Below, piece by piece: positions 1-6,300 of a stretch of DNA of 6,303 nt. The translations under genes were made by a program, and so were the position numbers. The notes under the pieces were generated by a model. That model searched no databases, had not been told where the DNA came from, and saw nothing but the letters and a program-made list of their open reading frames with translations. Within the stretch, counting starts at the first letter, position 1. Each line of letters begins with the position of its first letter. The DNA is from Bacillota bacterium (GTDB taxonomy: Bacteria; Bacillota; Bacilli; Bacillales; Cytobacillaceae): contig JAEWDX010000104.1 of assembly GCA_023389895.1 (NCBI GenBank), forward strand, positions 1 to 6,303. Reading direction: 5' to 3'.

Positions 1-245
1 GGACGAGAGTTACCCGCGTTGCCACCCTAGTTGAAAGCATCAATATCAATGCTTTCCAGCTTAACATAAATAACGGTTTTCTACCGAAAGTATTTACTGA
101 CATTTTTATAAAAAATGTGTTCCATACTTTTGCTTGAGGAGGGATTCACAAGCTTCATTCACCGATTTTCACCAGCCATCGGCTCTCTACAGAATAAATT
201 CATGCTACTATTTCCTCGCATTGCTTTGCACTATTGAATTTAATT
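1..245 (-). promoter_or_regulatory. T-box riboswitch leader, serine-type, upstream of off-window serS (partial)
   Basis: Read on the minus strand, this is a tRNA-sensing leader cut by the left window edge. Stem I is closed by GAGGA (213-217) pairing with TCCTC (136-140). Its distal part (161-190) carries the conserved AGAGAGC and GGCTGGTGAAAATCGG elements, and an AGTA S-turn motif lies at about 205-208. On the 3' side of the specifier loop GAA is followed by TCC (142-144), a serine codon. Stem II is AAAGTAT/ATACTTT (124-130 with 87-93) and stem III is GAAAGCAT/ATGCTTTC (49-56 with 33-40). The T-box sequence AGGGTGGCAACGCGG lies at 14-28. Its TGGC bulge (21-24) would pair with an acceptor end GCCA, which fits tRNA-Ser with discriminator G. 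The start of the antiterminator 3' strand (CGTCC) is visible; the terminator hairpin and the gene lie beyond position 1. Uncharged tRNA-Ser would stabilise the antiterminator and permit transcription. Assignment to serS combines the UCC specifier, UGGC and the conserved pdxT-serS order. Confidence 0.93.
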
Positions 246-251
246 ATTCCT

Positions 252-280
252 ACTTTACTACAATTATCAGCCATTTTCAA
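252..280 (-). promoter_or_regulatory. Sigma-A-type promoter for the T-box/serS transcript
   Basis: On the minus strand TTGAAA (275-280) is followed after exactly 17 bp by TAAAGT (252-257). Transcription would begin near position 245, about 28 nt before stem I of the T-box opens, which is a sensible position. The -10 element is imperfect, so this is a prediction from spacing and placement only. Confidence 0.5.
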
Positions 281-380
281 CTGGAATATACGAATTTGCA
301 TTTAGATTTAAGTGAAACTCCATTAAATTAATGCTTAACTCATTTTACCGTCTGTTAGATAGATAGCTGCTGAATGAATT

Positions 381-962
381 TTAACGATTCTTTGCCTCTT
401 CAATCATCTGAATAAAATAAGCTATCATACGGTGATCATCTGTTAATTCAGGATGAAATGAGCAGCCAAGAATATTTCCTTCACGCACTGCAACAATGCG
501 CTCATTATACTTAGCGAGGATTTCTACGTTCTCTCCTGCTTGTACAATATGAGGTCCACGAATAAAGACTGCCGGGAAATCCTCTGCAACTCCAGCTATA
601 TCTAAATCTACCTCAAAGCTTTCTCTTTGCCGTCCAAATGAATTTCGTTCTACTTTAACATCCATGACACCAATATGTGGCTCATCATAACCAACTATAT
701 TTTTCGCTAGTAGAATTAAGCCTGCACAAGTACCCAACATCGGTTTACCAGATGATGCAAAAATTTTCAGTTCATCCATGAAGTCGTACTTATCAATTAA
801 CCGGCGCATCGTTGTGCTTTCCCCACCAGGGAGGATTAAGCCATCCACGTCTACAAGCTGATCCTTTCGCTTAATTACAACGGCTTCAGCACCACATTGC
901 TCGATGGAATTGACATGTTCCCTGACTGCACCCTGAAGGCCAAGAACCCCTATTTTCACCAT
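381..962 (-). CDS. pdxT: Pyridoxal 5'-phosphate synthase glutaminase subunit PdxT
   Basis: Class I-type glutamine amidotransferase subunit of the cytoplasmic PLP synthase (B. subtilis YaaE). It hydrolyses glutamine and channels the ammonia to PdxS. The 193-residue product has the family's usual length. Visible motifs are GLQGAVREH (8-16) near the N terminus, the oxyanion-region PGGEST (45-50), the nucleophile elbow GTCAG with Cys79, RNSFGRQ with the conserved mid-protein arginines, and FHPEL with His170 and Glu172, completing the Cys-His-Glu triad at the same numbering as the B. subtilis enzyme. The ATG start is set by AAGGAG (970-975) seven bases upstream. Only 11 bp separate it from the pdxS stop, so the two are co-transcribed and probably translationally coupled, as expected for subunits of one complex. 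No clear intrinsic terminator follows the stop. Nothing is broken or missing. Confidence 0.98.
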   Translation of the reverse strand: MVKIGVLGLQGAVREHVNSIEQCGAEAVVIKRKDQLVDVDGLILPGGESTTMRRLIDKYDFMDELKIFASSGKPMLGTCAGLILLAKNIVGYDEPHIGVMDVKVERNSFGRQRESFEVDLDIAGVAEDFPAVFIRGPHIVQAGENVEILAKYNERIVAVREGNILGCSFHPELTDDHRMIAYFIQMIEEAKNR

Positions 963-969
963 AAAAATT

Positions 970-975
970 CTCCTT
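970..975 (-). promoter_or_regulatory. pdxT ribosome binding site overlapping the pdxS stop codon
   Basis: AAGGAG on the minus strand shares bases with the pdxS TAA stop (974-976) and sits seven bases before the pdxT ATG. A ribosome terminating on pdxS would therefore stand directly on the pdxT initiation site, an arrangement that favours translational coupling of the two PLP synthase subunits. Confidence 0.9.
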
Positions 976-1855
976 ACCAGCCGCGCTCCTGCATACGTGC
1001 TTCGGGTGCTAATGAAGAGATTTCGATCCCTTTCATCGGCGTACCTAATTCTTTTGAAAGCTCTGCAATTAATTTATAGTCTTGATAATGTGTTGTTGCT
1101 TCAACAATTGCTCGCGCAAATTTCGCTGGATGTTCAGACTTAAAGATACCTGAACCAACGAATACTCCATCAGCACCTAACTGCATCATTAAGGCAGCAT
1201 CAGCAGGAGTTGCTACACCACCAGCAGCGAAATTAACAACTGGCAAGCGACCAAGCTTTTTAATTTCAACTAATAGCTCGAATGGAGCACCTAAAAGCTT
1301 TGCCTCAGTCATGAGCTCATCTTCATTCATTCCTACAACCTTACGAATCTGAGCATTTACTTTACGAATATGGCGAACGGCTTCAACAATATTTCCTGTC
1401 CCTGGCTCGCCCTTCGTACGAAGCATGGCTGCACCTTCACCAATGCGACGTGCAGCTTCTCCTAAATCACGACAGCCACACACGAATGGGACAGTATAAT
1501 CACTTTTATATAAGTGGAATTCTTCGTCAGCTGGGGTTAATACTTCACTTTCATCGATATAATCTACTCCCATTGCCTCAAGAACACGCGCTTCAACGAT
1601 ATGACCAATACGGCATTTTGCCATTACTGGAATCGTAACCGCATTCATCACTTCCTCAACAATTCGCGGATCTGCCATTCTTGCTACGCCGCCCGCTGCA
1701 CGGATATCGGAAGGTACTCGCTCCAATGCCATTACAGCAACAGCACCAGCCTCCTCCGCTATTTTTGCTTGCTCAGCATTAACGACGTCCATAATGACGC
1801 CACCCTTTTGCATTTCTGCCATTCCACGTTTGACACGATCTGTTCCGGTTTTCAT
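974..1855 (-). CDS. pdxS: Pyridoxal 5'-phosphate synthase lyase subunit PdxS
   Basis: Synthase subunit of the DXP-independent vitamin B6 pathway (B. subtilis YaaD). It condenses ribose 5-phosphate, glyceraldehyde 3-phosphate and ammonia from PdxT into PLP. In the family it is a (beta/alpha)8 barrel forming a dodecamer decorated by PdxT. The 293 residues match the usual length. Visible signatures are RVKRGMAEMQKGGVIMDV at the N terminus with Asp23, MAKCRIGH with the Schiff-base Lys80, and RTKGEPGTGN with the second catalytic Lys148. These equal Asp24, Lys81 and Lys149 of the B. subtilis protein, which is one residue longer at the N terminus. The phosphate-binding segments FAAGGVATPADAA and GADGVFVGSGIFKS follow. 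The ATG is preceded by GAAGGGAG (1862-1869). It is the first gene of a two-gene operon with pdxT, separated from dacA by a terminator and so likely independently transcribed. Confidence 0.98.
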   Translation of the reverse strand: MKTGTDRVKRGMAEMQKGGVIMDVVNAEQAKIAEEAGAVAVMALERVPSDIRAAGGVARMADPRIVEEVMNAVTIPVMAKCRIGHIVEARVLEAMGVDYIDESEVLTPADEEFHLYKSDYTVPFVCGCRDLGEAARRIGEGAAMLRTKGEPGTGNIVEAVRHIRKVNAQIRKVVGMNEDELMTEAKLLGAPFELLVEIKKLGRLPVVNFAAGGVATPADAALMMQLGADGVFVGSGIFKSEHPAKFARAIVEATTHYQDYKLIAELSKELGTPMKGIEISSLAPEARMQERGW

Positions 1856-1885
1856 TGTAATCTCCCTTCATAAATACCAAGTTCC

Positions 1886-1914
1886 CTATTAGGTAATATT
1901 CTTTTTTTTCAAAA
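1886..1914 (-). promoter_or_regulatory. Possible pdxST promoter
   Basis: On the minus strand TTTTGA (1909-1914) and TAATAG (1886-1891) are 17 bp apart, with an A-rich spacer, giving a 5' leader of about 24 nt before the pdxS ATG. Both hexamers are imperfect. A shifted -35 of TTGAAA would give only 15 bp spacing. The presence of a terminator upstream (1973-2009) requires some promoter in this gap, and this is the best candidate I can see. Confidence 0.35.
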
Positions 1915-1972
1915 AAGTAATATCCATTAAAACAATCGGATTCATAACGTTTCCTTAATGAAACTAAACAAC

Positions 1973-2009
1973 AAAAAAATGCTCCTGTCAATACAGGAAC
2001 ACTTTTTTT
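1973..2009 (-). terminator. Rho-independent terminator after dacA
   Basis: On the minus strand GTTCCTGT (1993-2000) pairs with ACAGGAGC (1981-1988) around an ATTG loop. The stem can extend outward through a short A-tract (2003-2009) opposite a seven-T run (1973-1979). It begins 21 bp after the dacA stop codon. The flanking A- and T-tracts mean the element could also act on plus-strand transcripts, but no plus-strand gene ends here. Confidence 0.92.
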
Positions 2010-2029
2010 ATTAAATCTAACAAGTCTTA

Positions 2030-3388
2030 TTAAAACCAGCCTTTTACTGTTGAAGAGATACTTCCCCACATATTTCCGAAAAAGCTACCAATCCCACGCA
2101 TCATTAGTACAAACCAATTTGCTTTTTCAATATCTTGAGCAGCGACAACATCTACTTGAATCGCATCTTTCCCGTCCTCAGCTAAAAAGTCAATTTCTTG
2201 ACCATTTTCAACATTAAGCGTTAAAACACCAACTTTTTCTCCCTTTTTAATTGGGGCTGTCAGCTCACCTTTATCATTTAATTTCTTTTTATCTAAAATT
2301 AGCTCAGGCTTATAATTTTCTTTTTCACCATTTTTTACGACTATGGATATTGGTGTTTTCGTTTCTATTTTAACTCTATCTTCTTTTCCTTTAATAACTG
2401 GTAATGTTTTCTTACCCTTTACTTGATAGCCTTCTGATACAATTTCTTCTTTACTATAGTTACTAAATGCATAATTAAACATTTTCTTTGTTTCATCAAA
2501 TCGGGCTTTTTTGTTCGTCGTACCGCCATTTGCATCTTTTGCATTCATAATAACTGTAATATATCGAGTATTGTTACGAATTGCAGTACCAGTAAAACAA
2601 AGTCCAGCAAATTCTGTTGTTCCTGTTTTTAAACCATCAACACCTTCATAGCCATATACAAGGCTTGGAAGCATCCAGTTCCAATTCTGCATTTCAATTT
2701 CATCTTCAGTGCCTTCTCTAAAATTCAACTTAGGCGTACTCGCTGTTTCTAATACTTCAGGAAAATCTTTCAGTAAACGTGAAGCTAATTTTGCCGTTGC
2801 TCTCGCAGACATCACATTTTCCTCATCCTCATTTCCCACTGAATGATAACCTTTTAAATCTGAGTTATTTAACCCTGATGCGTTAACAAATTTATAATCC
2901 CTTAACCCTAATTCAGCTGCCTTATCATTCATCATTTTCACAAAATTTCCTTCAGAACCTGCAATTGTTTCGGCAATCGCTATAGTTGCTGCATTGGCCG
3001 AATAAATCGTCATCGCCTGATACAATTCACGAATATTGTATTTCCCATCTCTTCGTAAAGGAACATTGGATAATGCCCGATCTTGTGAAACCTTCCATAC
3101 ATACTCGCTTACAGCATATTCTTGATCCCACTTTATACGTCCTTCTTTAATAGCCTCTAATAAAAGATATTCCGTCATCATCTTTGTCATACTTGCAATG
3201 CCAAGAACTTGGTCTGCATTTTTAGCATAAAGAACTCTTCCTGTCTCTGCTTCTATTAAAATAGCAGCGTCGCCATTAATATTTAATGCATCTTCTGCAT
3301 GAGCTTTATTTACATTTGGAAAAAGCCCGAATACCATTATTAAGGCAAGAAATCCTGCAACATATTTACGATAGATTATTCTTTTCAA
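2030..3388 (-). CDS. dacA: D-alanyl-D-alanine carboxypeptidase (penicillin-binding protein 5, DacA)
   Basis: Low-molecular-mass penicillin-binding protein that removes the terminal D-Ala from peptidoglycan pentapeptides outside the membrane. Numbered from the TTG start, the 452-residue product has a signal peptide: a basic N terminus, a hydrophobic stretch (10-23) and an AHA site with likely cleavage after Ala31. The transpeptidase-fold domain carries SMTK with nucleophile Ser66, SAN at 130-132 and KTGT at 254-257, all in the usual order. A beta-rich C-terminal domain follows (about 300-420). The last roughly 30 residues are rich in Trp, Phe and Met (WFVLMMRGIGSFFGNMWG), a typical amphipathic membrane anchor. 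The TTG start at 3388 is preferred because GGAGGG lies seven bases ahead; an upstream in-frame TTG at 3403 overlaps that ribosome binding site and would add five residues. It is flanked by its own promoter and terminator, so it is probably monocistronic. The length is close to B. subtilis DacA. Confidence 0.97.
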   Translation of the reverse strand: MKRIIYRKYVAGFLALIMVFGLFPNVNKAHAEDALNINGDAAILIEAETGRVLYAKNADQVLGIASMTKMMTEYLLLEAIKEGRIKWDQEYAVSEYVWKVSQDRALSNVPLRRDGKYNIRELYQAMTIYSANAATIAIAETIAGSEGNFVKMMNDKAAELGLRDYKFVNASGLNNSDLKGYHSVGNEDEENVMSARATAKLASRLLKDFPEVLETASTPKLNFREGTEDEIEMQNWNWMLPSLVYGYEGVDGLKTGTTEFAGLCFTGTAIRNNTRYITVIMNAKDANGGTTNKKARFDETKKMFNYAFSNYSKEEIVSEGYQVKGKKTLPVIKGKEDRVKIETKTPISIVVKNGEKENYKPELILDKKKLNDKGELTAPIKKGEKVGVLTLNVENGQEIDFLAEDGKDAIQVDVVAAQDIEKANWFVLMMRGIGSFFGNMWGSISSTVKGWF

Positions 3389-3395
3389 AATAAAG

Positions 3396-3401
3396 CCCTC
3401 C
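3396..3401 (-). promoter_or_regulatory. dacA ribosome binding site deciding a TTG start
   Basis: GGAGGG on the minus strand lies seven bases upstream of TTG at 3388. No ATG is available near the signal-peptide N terminus, so this strong Shine-Dalgarno sequence fixes a non-ATG start. Confidence 0.85.
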
Positions 3402-3423
3402 AACTTTTTTCTACGCTTTTGTT

Positions 3424-3432
3424 ATTTTAACA
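3424..3432 (-). promoter_or_regulatory. Probable extended -10 promoter of dacA
   Basis: On the minus strand TGTTAAAAT matches the extended -10 pattern TGnTAnAAT, with TAAAAT at 3424-3429. The -35 position 17 bp upstream is only T-rich; a nearby TTGACG is 11 bp from the -10, too close to act as its partner. The predicted start is near 3417, giving a leader of about 29 nt. The guaB terminator upstream implies that dacA needs its own promoter. Confidence 0.45.
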
Positions 3433-3499
3433 TAATTCAACGTCAAAAAATAGCTTAGACATTATCAAATCTCCATTTACGCTCATTACCAATTATGCT

Positions 3500-3540
3500 A
3501 AAAATAAAAATTGCAGGAGAAATATTTCCCCCGCAATTTT
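3500..3540 (-). terminator. Rho-independent terminator after guaB
   Basis: On the minus strand AAAATTGCGGGGGA (3527-3540) pairs with TCTCCTGCAATTTT (3507-3520) across an AATATT loop, a 14-bp stem with two G-U pairs, followed by TATTTTT. The two wobble positions pair only in minus-strand RNA; the plus-strand copy would have A-C mismatches. This shows the intended direction. It starts 20 bp after the guaB stop. Confidence 0.95.
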
Positions 3541-3559
3541 TCAGACAAACGTTACTCTA

Positions 3560-5026
3560 TTATGATAAGGAATAATTCGGTGCTTCCTTAGTAATTTGTA
3601 CATCATGCGGATGACTTTCCTTTAAGCCAGCACCTGTCATTTTAATAAATTGTGCCTTTTCTCTTAGTTCTGTTAAATCTTTTGTACCGCAATAGCCCAT
3701 TCCAGAGCGTAAGCCGCCTACAAGCTGGTAGATGGTGTCATGAACAGGCCCCTTATAAGGAAGACGACCTTCAATACCTTCTGGTACGAATTTTTTATTA
3801 TCTTCTTGGAAATAACGGTCTTTAGAACCTTTTTCCATTGAAGTAACTGAACCCATTCCTCGATATACTTTAAACCGACGCCCTTGGAAGATTTCAGTTT
3901 CACCTGGGCTTTCAGATACACCTGCTAGTAAGCTGCCAAGCATAACTGCATGACCTCCAGCAGCAAGAGCTTTCACGATATCCCCAGAGTATTTAATCCC
4001 ACCATCAGCAATAATAGCCTTTCCATGCTTTCTAGCTTCCGTTGCGCAATCATAGATAGCCGTAATTTGTGGAACACCAACACCTGCAACAACCCTTGTT
4101 GTACAAATAGAGCCAGGTCCAATTCCAACCTTCACAACGTCTGCACCTGCTTCATATAGTTCCCTCGTTGCTTCTGCGGTCGCCACATTTCCTGCAATAA
4201 TTGTTACTTCTGGGAAAGCATCGCGTATTTCACGAACAGTATCCAAAACACCTTTTGAATGTCCATGCGCCGTATCAATCACAATGACATCAGCATGCGA
4301 CTTTACAAGCATCTCTACCCGTTTCAATGTGTCCTTCGTTACACCAACTGCTGCACCAACTAGTAATCGTCCAGAGCTGTCTTTAGCTGAATTAGGGAAT
4401 TCAATTACTTTCTCAATATCCTTAATTGTTATTAATCCCTTTAGAATACCGTCATCATCAACGAGTGGAAGTTTTTCAATCTTATGTTTCTGAAGGATGC
4501 TTTCCGCCTCAGCCAATGTCGTCCCAACTGGAGCAGTGACAAGATTTTCCTTCGTCATAACATCTGAAATAATAATCGAGTAATCGGAAATAAAGCGAAG
4601 GTCACGATTCGTTAAAATCCCAACAAGCTTCTGCTCCTCATGATTATTGACGATCGGAACACCTGAAATACGATACTTACTCATTAAATGCTCTGCATCA
4701 TACACTTGCTGTTCTGGTGTTAAGAAAAACGGGTCCGAAATAACACCACTTTCAGAACGCTTTACTTTATCAACCTGCTCAGCCTGTTGTTCGATAGACA
4801 TATTTTTGTGGATAATTCCTAACCCACCTTGGCGAGCCATTGCAATTGCCATTGCCGCCTCAGTAACAGTGTCCATTCCCGCACTAATAATTGGGATGTT
4901 TATCCTTATTTTCTCCGATAATTGAACACTTAAATCTACATCACGTGGAAGAACCTCTGATTTCGCAGGCACAAGCAATACATCATCAAATGTTAAACCT
5001 TCTTTTACAAACTTACTTTCCCACAT
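3560..5026 (-). CDS. guaB: Inosine-5'-monophosphate dehydrogenase
   Basis: Catalyses NAD-dependent oxidation of IMP to XMP, the first committed step of guanine nucleotide synthesis, in the cytoplasm. The 488-residue product has the same length as B. subtilis GuaB. The order is an N-terminal barrel segment (GLTFDDVLLVPAKSEVLPRDVD, positions 10-31), two CBS domains at about 95-150 and 155-210 that bind regulatory purine nucleotides in this family, then the rest of the (beta/alpha)8 barrel. Visible catalytic parts are GIGPGSICTTR with Cys308, which forms the covalent E-XMP intermediate, Asp341 in IIADGGIKYSGD for substrate phosphate and ribose binding, and the mobile flap with Arg404-Tyr405 in KGSKDRYFQ. 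The ATG is preceded by AGGGGGT (5034-5040). It is divergent from yaaC and separated from dacA by a strong terminator, so likely a single-gene unit. I see no PurR box or guanine riboswitch upstream; the leader is only about 29 nt. Confidence 0.99.
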   Translation of the reverse strand: MWESKFVKEGLTFDDVLLVPAKSEVLPRDVDLSVQLSEKIRINIPIISAGMDTVTEAAMAIAMARQGGLGIIHKNMSIEQQAEQVDKVKRSESGVISDPFFLTPEQQVYDAEHLMSKYRISGVPIVNNHEEQKLVGILTNRDLRFISDYSIIISDVMTKENLVTAPVGTTLAEAESILQKHKIEKLPLVDDDGILKGLITIKDIEKVIEFPNSAKDSSGRLLVGAAVGVTKDTLKRVEMLVKSHADVIVIDTAHGHSKGVLDTVREIRDAFPEVTIIAGNVATAEATRELYEAGADVVKVGIGPGSICTTRVVAGVGVPQITAIYDCATEARKHGKAIIADGGIKYSGDIVKALAAGGHAVMLGSLLAGVSESPGETEIFQGRRFKVYRGMGSVTSMEKGSKDRYFQEDNKKFVPEGIEGRLPYKGPVHDTIYQLVGGLRSGMGYCGTKDLTELREKAQFIKMTGAGLKESHPHDVQITKEAPNYSLS

Positions 5027-5033
5027 CTTTTTT

Positions 5034-5040
5034 ACCCCCT
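5034..5040 (-). promoter_or_regulatory. guaB ribosome binding site
   Basis: AGGGGGT on the minus strand is seven bases before the guaB ATG. It is more G-rich than the AAGGAG-type sites of its neighbours but well placed, and supports the start that gives the family-standard MWESKF N terminus. Confidence 0.8.
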
Positions 5041-5061
5041 AGTCAAGAAAATATTATTAGT

Positions 5062-5090
5062 AGGTTATCAATTGGACAAAATACTGTCAA
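5062..5090 (-). promoter_or_regulatory. Sigma-A-type promoter of guaB
   Basis: On the minus strand a perfect -35 TTGACA (5085-5090) is followed after 17 bp by TAACCT (5062-5067). The predicted start is near 5055, leaving a leader of about 29 nt including the ribosome binding site. It is the best promoter match in the guaB-yaaC spacer. The -10 hexamer is weak at two positions. Confidence 0.65.
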
Positions 5091-5125
5091 GGACTGATTG
5101 ATATGTTGCATTTTTCTAAAAACTT

Positions 5126-5132
5126 TAAGGAG
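5126..5132 (+). promoter_or_regulatory. yaaC ribosome binding site deciding its start
   Basis: TAAGGAG lies seven bases upstream of the ATG at 5140. An in-frame ATG at 5098 has no comparable site and would add a 14-residue extension containing this ribosome binding site, so 5140 is chosen. Confidence 0.9.
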
Positions 5133-5139
5133 CCATATT

Positions 5140-6090
5140 ATGGATAATCACAGTCATTGGGATCTCTTTCTATATTTTTTTTCTGCTAGCACCTCACAAA
5201 GCTATTTAAAGAATTGTTATGAGTCACAAGCCATTGAAAATGCCAATAAAAAAAGTTATGAAAACAGTTACCCTTTTATCTATTATTTGGAACATGGGCA
5301 ATTATATTATCAGCAAGCACGTCTTGCTCCACTCTCGATTAAGCCTGTACTTTTATTTTATGGCTATGTTCATTTAATAAAAGCATGCATTTTAACAATC
5401 GATCCTAATTACCCTGAAACAACCTCTGTACTTGCTCATGGAGTATCAACGAGAAAGAGAAAAAAACAGCAGTATCTTTTTTTCAAAGATGAAGTTAAAT
5501 TTCAAAAGAGCGGTCTCTTTCCATACATGGCAGATAAGATGTTTCACATGAAACATCTTGAAGGAGAGAAAACGACAATGAAGGAACTGCTCACACAAAT
5601 CCCTGAATTAAATCAATTATTTAAATTAACAGAAGGAACTCAACCTTTTATTGAAATAAATCAATATGATGGACTCTTTTCTCTTCCAAAATCAATCATC
5701 GATCATTATCATATGACCGAATCTCGTTTTGTCGATTATTTGAAATCAACTGCCCATTCAACTATTCAGTTTGAAAAAACAGACAATCATGATTTTTTCT
5801 TTAAGGTAAATAATTCAACTTTAGAAGAGTTACTCCCTATTAGATTTAGTCAAAGAAACAAAAAGTATTATTTTCCGCTAGAAAAAAAATCTTTAAATCT
5901 TTACTCAGAATTATTAATTCACTATTTATTACTCTATAACTTAAGCATGATTGCCCGCTACGAAACGGAGTGGTGGAGTGAACTAATAAAAATGATGCCT
6001 AATCAAGACTTTCCTTTTATTCAATCTTTTTTAAATATTACAGAGGAAAAAGGCCCCTTCTTAATTTATCAGTTTCTTACAGCCCGTTAA
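5140..6090 (+). CDS. yaaC: YaaC family protein of unknown function
   Basis: A 316-residue protein recognised as YaaC from its position, divergent from guaB as in B. subtilis, its length close to the B. subtilis protein, and characteristic segments. Its function is not established. It has no signal peptide or long hydrophobic span, so it is predicted to be cytoplasmic. Composition suggests a mostly helical protein rich in Tyr, Phe, Leu and Lys. The most family-like parts are LAPLSIKPVLLFYGYVHLIKA (62-82), a loop with LAHG (98-101) followed by the basic stretch RKRKK (105-109), and a C-terminal helix pair including LLLYNLSMIARYETEWWSEL. The start at 5140 is set by TAAGGAG. It is transcribed away from guaB and ends facing a minus-strand terminator at the window edge. 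I see no obvious terminator of its own in the 170 bp after the stop, and no convincing promoter. Identification of the family is firm; no role is inferred. Confidence 0.9.
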   Translation: MDNHSHWDLFLYFFSASTSQSYLKNCYESQAIENANKKSYENSYPFIYYLEHGQLYYQQARLAPLSIKPVLLFYGYVHLIKACILTIDPNYPETTSVLAHGVSTRKRKKQQYLFFKDEVKFQKSGLFPYMADKMFHMKHLEGEKTTMKELLTQIPELNQLFKLTEGTQPFIEINQYDGLFSLPKSIIDHYHMTESRFVDYLKSTAHSTIQFEKTDNHDFFFKVNNSTLEELLPIRFSQRNKKYYFPLEKKSLNLYSELLIHYLLLYNLSMIARYETEWWSELIKMMPNQDFPFIQSFLNITEEKGPFLIYQFLTAR

Positions 6091-6268
6091 TGCGGGATAA
6101 ACATTAAAGTATTTCTATAAATTACTGACTTTGCGTGACTGAACCATCAAGATTCTTCTTTCTCTGGCACGATTAGCGGCGTTGCCTGACAGAAATGCTG
6201 AACTACTTTATAAGGGCGCTGCCCTCGGCTTTGAATATGCAGCGGATTTCATTTATAAAAAAGAAGAT
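6091..6268. other. Intergenic region after yaaC with a GC-richer hairpin patch
   Basis: No gene can be supported here. The first 50 bases are AT-rich like the rest of the window. From about 6165 to 6245 GC rises, and two competing inverted repeats share bases: AGGGC/GCCCT (6213-6217 with 6221-6225) and CGCTGC/GCAGCG (6217-6222 with 6239-6244). A plus-strand frame stays open from 6143 to the window end but has no ATG, GTG or Shine-Dalgarno sequence. No 5S rRNA or tRNA pattern is visible. It may be the trailer between an off-window minus-strand unit and yaaC. Confidence 0.5.
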
Positions 6269-6300
6269 AAAAAAAGAACAGCCATCATTGACTGTTCTTT
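6269..6300 (-). terminator. Rho-independent terminator of an off-window minus-strand unit
   Basis: On the minus strand AAAGAACAG (6292-6300) pairs with CTGTTCTTT (6273-6281), followed by TTTTATC. The stem gains a T-G and a C-G pair inside, with loop AATGAT. The inner wobble works only in minus-strand RNA; in plus-strand RNA it is a C-A mismatch, and only three Ts precede the window end on that strand. In B. subtilis an rRNA operon lies on this side of yaaC, so this could be its terminator, but no rRNA sequence is visible here. Confidence 0.8.

Noticed and set aside
134..331. Plus-strand open frame over the T-box region
   Set aside because: No ribosome binding site, low-complexity translation, and it lies antisense to a well-formed structured leader and its promoter.
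1450..1873. Plus-strand open frames antisense to pdxS
   Set aside because: They mirror the codon pattern of an intact, highly conserved gene and have no ribosome binding sites or recognisable domains.
4807..4815. Perfect DnaA-box nonamer TTATCCACA on the minus strand inside guaB
   Set aside because: It falls on codons for the highly conserved Ile-Ile-His-Lys stretch of GuaB (70-76), so the protein alone explains it. It is a single box with no cluster and no AT-rich unwinding region.
5029..5100. Candidate yaaC promoters: TTTTTA-17-TATTAT (5029-5057) and TTGGAC at 5072
   Set aside because: The first has a very poor -35 and overlaps the guaB start. The second has no acceptable -10 at 16-18 bp. 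Neither is strong enough to list as a feature.
5098..5139. Longer yaaC start at an upstream ATG
   Set aside because: No ribosome binding site precedes it, and the extension would translate the strong TAAGGAG site belonging to the ATG at 5140.
5027..5139. Purine riboswitch or PurR box in front of guaB
   Set aside because: The predicted leader is only about 29 nt, too short for a purine aptamer, and no PurBox-like GAACG pair is visible.
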